In this document: positions 60,540 through 64,000 of the stretch, piece by piece
Layout: every line of letters begins with the position of its first letter
How positions within the stretch are numbered: position 1 is the stretch's first letter
Assembly: GCF_963576615.1 (NCBI RefSeq)
Contig: NC_088711.1
Span: forward strand, 24,894,182 to 24,958,181
Direction of reading: 5' to 3'
DNA from: Watersipora subatra
Lineage: Eukaryota; Bryozoa; Gymnolaemata; Cheilostomatida; Watersiporidae
DNA length: 64,000 nt
The notes under the pieces: model-generated
Seen by the model: only the letters and a program-made list of their open reading frames with translations
Databases searched by the model: none
Told to the model about the DNA's origin: nothing
Program-made: the position numbers and the translations under genes

Positions 60540-62158
60540 ACTAGAAATTCCACTGTCATAAAGCCCACGACCAAAGTAGTAATGGGAAAAAGAAAGGGTA
60601 CTGATGGTTGTCGAAAAAGTAGTTCTCAGCAGGAATTGACAGAGTATAATGTAAATGAGACTTGTTTGAGATGATATAAAATAAATTTGAGGGAGCACGA
60701 CTCTAAAAAGGCGCAACAGAAATGTAACAGAAATAAATATTAATAAAATAAATAATTAACTATTTCAAACTTATGTTTTACAATAATAAAATAAATATTA
60801 ATTCAAGCTGTAGACTCAAACTACCGTACGTAATTTAAATAACAACAGCAATAATGATATATGTTTATTATATCTCTTATTATATTGAAATGCAATATTA
60901 AAAGTAAATGGCAAGCTGCCGTGTAATATACAATTTGAAAGTTGTTTGGTGGTTAAAATAAATATTAATTCAAGCTGTAGACCTAAATTACTTTAAGTAA
61001 TTAAACTAACAACAGCAATAATCAAATATGTTTATTACATATCTGAAATGCAATGTTAAAAGTAAAATATATTGTAATATACGGCTTGAAAGTTGGTTGT
61101 GTTGAATGTAGAACGGTTTTGACAGCGATATGTAACAGAAATAAATATTAATTAAATAAATATTTAACTATCTCAAACTTATGTTTTACAATCATAAAAT
61201 AAACATTAATTCAAGCCGTAGACCTAACCTACTGTACGTAATTTAACTAACAACAACAATGCCAACAATAAAGAAATATGTTTATTATATCTCTGCAAAT
61301 GTAAATCTAAATCCAATATTAAACGGCAAACTGATGTGTAATATACAGTTTGAAAGTTGGTTGTGTTGCGATGAATGTAGAATGGTTTTGACAGCGATAT
61401 GTAACAGAGAGCAAGCGTTGGCATTTACGCGTCTGGAAGTTTTATGCAAACTGGAGTGAAATAAAGAAATATTCTTGTCATCAAAGGGCGTTGTAGTAAC
61501 GCCCTACCTTTTAGATAAGATGTAAAGAAATCTGGCGGATGTTCTAAATAATTTGAAAAACCTTCGGTAATTGGACAAAACCGTAGGCTGATAAACTGTG
61601 TACCACATTTTCGTACCTGTAAATCGGTCTACGCCTCTAACAGTAGACAAACAGTACACAGTAAACAGTTCTACTATCTGTCGCACGGCTTTTTTGGCGT
61701 TTCGTAGGTCGGTCGAAACTATTAATAAACCAAGCTGTTCAAGCGTTTTGTGGCGATTTGTGGCAAGACTTTATCGTTCTATTCTCTGTCGCTCGGCATT
61801 TCAATTTCCGGTCTTAACTTTTATTAAACGAAGATTTTCAAGCGTTTTGTGACGATTTTCGTCCTAATAAATCTGTCTATTTATGTATAATCCGATCAGA
61901 TGAGTTAGTTTTAGGAATTTGCGTCAACCTTTCAAAGGCTTGGTAACATATTTAAATAGGTTTATAGGCGTTTTGTATCATCATTATTATACTTAAACGA
62001 CTTTACTGAAAAATAGGTAAATTTGTTGATAGGATTTCGTTGCAAGGGTTTGGTGACGGCCGTTAACGGATAATTTTTCGGGAGTTGTGTGCACATGTGC
62101 ATTTATCATAATTCTCCCAATCAATCGTTTCACTCTTGTTTGGTCGTGGGATTATGTA
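60540..62158 (-). repeat. dispersed repeat, copy 2 (inverted match of 34.84-36.12 kb)
   Basis: Reverse-complement landmarks of copy 1 are AAAGGGTACTGATGGTTG, TAAAGCCCACGACCAAAGTA, AATCTGTCTATTTATGT and TTTGGTCGTGGGATTATGTA. Inside, a block of 200-250 bp (ATAAATATTAATTCAAGCTG then AACAACAGCAATAAT) is repeated three times at 60,790, 60,960 and 61,200. Copy 1 has a different two-fold internal duplication. Confidence 0.7.
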
Positions 62159-62336
62159 CATACCTGCCAACTCTCACGCATTGGGCGTGAGACTCACGCA
62201 ATCACCCCAAAGAAAAAATGAAAATGCGTGAGATTTTTGCCCCAATTTCCACAATTTTATATATACTATCATTGATACATCAATTGCCCCGAAACCAAAT
62301 CTCACGCATTGCCCCATTCTTGCGTTGGCAGGTCTG
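62159..62336. mobile_element. hAT-type MITE, copy 2
   Basis: Same family as 59,021-59,209. It is flanked by identical 8-bp duplications ATTATGTA (62151-62158 and 62337-62344). It is 178 bp long, lacking a 12-bp piece (GCATGAGAAATG) present in copy 1. Confidence 0.94.
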
Positions 62337-62344
62337 ATTATGTA

Positions 62345-62869
62345 ACATATAATTATTCTAAAATTGCTAAAACCCTTATAATTTTATAAAGATAGCGCAG
62401 GGGTATCCGTTGCCTTTTATAGTAGAAATCTCAGTTCATCTTCTTTGTAACCAATAAAGTATGTCCAAGAATAATGATAATCAGTGAGGTATTATTTATA
62501 TGCTTTGTTTTAAGGAGTTCAAGTCAACACCCCATTAGCAGTATTTGAACTTGCTAGAGAATATAATACTGTTGTTATTGCAAATGTAAGTAATAGAGAT
62601 GCTAGCAAAGACAACCCTGTCAGAAGTGATCATGCTAGTGAAAGGTGAATAGTTAAACACCGGAAAAAATCTTATGCCAGCAACCATTTGTTAAACATTT
62701 TTATAATGAGCATTGTAATTATTCAATTATTGTAATTATAGACTGTTCAATCTTACTTGAGAGTTGTGTGTAGTTACTTATAAACAATTTGAACAGAACC
62801 TTTCTAGAGAATGAAGAAGTCGCTGAGTTCACATCTCAACAACTAGTATCTACCACATGTAACTAGCAT
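62345..62869 (+). repeat. dispersed repeat, partner of 41.73-42.15 kb
   Basis: Matches 41,730-42,151 in the same order and orientation, with an unrelated stretch of about 180 bp (62,480-62,660) within it. The match stops at GTAACTAGCATT, exactly where the LTR starts. Confidence 0.8.
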
Positions 62870-63077
62870 TGTTGTATTATGTACTTTAGAGTTATCTTCC
62901 CACTATTGTATCAATATTATATTCGCATACCTTGTCTGTCCCACTTTGTGTTTCCTGTCAATAAACAGTTTCCTGTCACCTACCGCATGGATCGCATCAC
63001 GCTTACTGTTACTAAACTCTTACGTTATCAGAAACACCTACCGACAATACCACATGATGACCAGTACTAATATTACA
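62870..63077 (+). repeat. probable left LTR of element 4
   Basis: Starts TGTTGTATTATG where the match to the 42-kb repeat breaks off, and ends AATATTACA. It contains an AATAAA near 62,960. The partner LTR is outside the window, so the right border is an inference. Confidence 0.6.
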
Positions 63078-63148
63078 TCGTGAGAACATTTATGTTAATT
63101 CTTTGCTAGAAAGTTTTTGGTCTAATCTTCTTTCAATCGACGCTAAAT

Positions 63149-64000
63149 ATGGCAAAGTTTAACCCACCGGCAGAATTTGACTTTGTACCAGAGAAGTGGG
63201 CTGAGTGGTCCACCAGGTGGGGTAGATTTCGTAGCCTGTCACAGCTAGATAAGCAAGAAAATCAGCTGCAGATCGATAGTTTGCTATATACAATGGGATC
63301 TAAAAGTGAGACAATTTTCAATTGCCTGGGACTGTCTACAGAAGACAAACAAAATTACACAAAGGTGAAAGAAGGTTTCGACAAATACTTTTCCCCAAGG
63401 GAGTACGTTATATTTGAGAGAGCAACATTCTTCAGACGTGACCAGCTTCTCGGTGAGTCTGTTGAAGAATTTATTCGTGCAATAAACCACATGGCGGATA
63501 GATGCGACTTTGGAGATCGTAGATCAGAACAGATTAGAGATCGGATCGTAGTGGGAATTGCGGACAAGGATGTTAGCAGAGAAATGCAAAAAATGGAGCA
63601 GGACCTGCTTACTGAGGAGAAGGCAGTTGCCATGGCGAGGCAAGCTGAGAAAGTTGAACGTCAGATGAAGTTGTTGAGTCGCGGTGAGGATAACACCTCT
63701 GTCGACGCTATCCATAGCGATAATCATCAGAGACGTGAGCCAAGTCGCAATAGCCATCGACTGCCCCCAGCCTCTGGCTATCAGCGCCAAGGGCAACATC
63801 AACCGTGTAGAAACTGTGGGTATTACCAGCATTCGAGAGGAAGCTGTCCTGCTCTGCGTGCTGTTTGCCGGAAATGCTCGAAAATAGGACATTTTTCGAA
63901 AGTATGCTTGATGTCAGCCGGTAAGCCTAAGCCAGATTCCAACAGCCGTACGTCTGTCGATGAGGTAGAGGCAGAGATAGAGAGGGTATTCCTAGGTGAA
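63149..64000 (+). CDS. gag of element 4 (open to the window edge)
   Basis: Open for 284 codons from ATG with no stop in view. The gag core reads EKWAEWSTRWGRFRSLSQLD and GESVEEFIRAINHMADRCDF. Two CCHC knuckles follow: CRNCGYYQHSRGSC and CRKCSKIGHFSKVC. The pattern is that of Ty3/gypsy gag and resembles the gag of element 2 in layout. Confidence 0.9.
   Translation, partial: MAKFNPPAEFDFVPEKWAEWSTRWGRFRSLSQLDKQENQLQIDSLLYTMGSKSETIFNCLGLSTEDKQNYTKVKEGFDKYFSPREYVIFERATFFRRDQLLGESVEEFIRAINHMADRCDFGDRRSEQIRDRIVVGIADKDVSREMQKMEQDLLTEEKAVAMARQAEKVERQMKLLSRGEDNTSVDAIHSDNHQRREPSRNSHRLPPASGYQRQGQHQPCRNCGYYQHSRGSCPALRAVCRKCSKIGHFSKVCLMSAGKPKPDSNSRTSVDEVEAEIERVFLGE

Larger units (their letters stand above)
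62870..64000 (+). mobile_element. left end of a Ty3/gypsy element (element 4), runs off the window
   Basis: The element begins inside the dispersed repeat (see 62,345). A probable LTR (62870-63077) is followed by a 71-base leader and an open gag frame to the window edge. No break is seen in the visible part; pol and the right LTR are outside. Confidence 0.8.

Noticed and set aside
62870-63077. Assigning a primer tRNA to element 4 from TCGTGAGAAC after the LTR
   Set aside because: The usual TGG start is missing, and an offset match to a tRNA end cannot be judged by eye.

Overview
This is a eukaryotic genomic window. It has GT-AG introns, tandem minisatellites every few kilobases, and TATA and CArG promoter elements, and most of the intergenic DNA is transposon. 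Protein matches (liprin-beta, actins, a Death-domain protein) point to an animal, and the AT-rich, intron-rich, transposon-dense style suggests a marine invertebrate, perhaps lophotrochozoan. The sequence alone does not fix the species. Host genes were found by reading exons and checking that splice phases agree.

Layout: (1) 0.5-6.6 kb, plus strand: the 3' half of a liprin-beta gene encoding three SAM domains, with a decayed copy of one intron/exon junction in its last intron. (2) 7.2-10.6 kb, minus strand: the 3' end of a Death-domain gene, tail-to-tail with liprin-beta. (3) 12.4-18.8 kb, minus strand: a divergent actin-like gene with actin's exon plan. Its introns are filled with minisatellites, one of them built from repeated splice acceptors, and one exon has apparently been overwritten by true actin sequence. 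(4) 21.1-34.4 kb: a Ty3/gypsy-type LTR element, a non-autonomous hAT transposon, and a younger gypsy element on the minus strand that itself contains a pogo/Tigger-like transposon. (5) 37.1-41.1 and 44.2-48.8 kb: a tandem duplication carrying two actin genes on the minus strand. Copy A has a textbook promoter but a frameshift. Copy B has an open reading frame but a decayed promoter box and a piggyBac-like insertion. (6) 48.8-53.4 kb: repeats, a deleted Helentron-like element and small piggyBac-like elements. (7) 53.4-59.0 kb: a mosaic LTR element. (8) 59.0-62.9 kb: two copies of a small hAT-type MITE with perfect 8-bp target duplications, and dispersed repeats matching 35 kb and 42 kb. (9) 62.9 kb to the edge: the left end of another gypsy element with an open gag frame.

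Liprin-beta is a cytoskeletal/synaptic scaffold, the actins are filament proteins, and the Death-domain protein is a probable signalling adaptor. Nothing suggests that these genes act in one pathway. The most distinctive features are minisatellites seeded on splice sites in two unrelated genes, exon-restricted gene conversion between actin paralogues, an actin-like gene lacking actin's ATPase residues, and an accessory 3' reading frame with a DG[IV]HP motif at the end of two different LTR elements.
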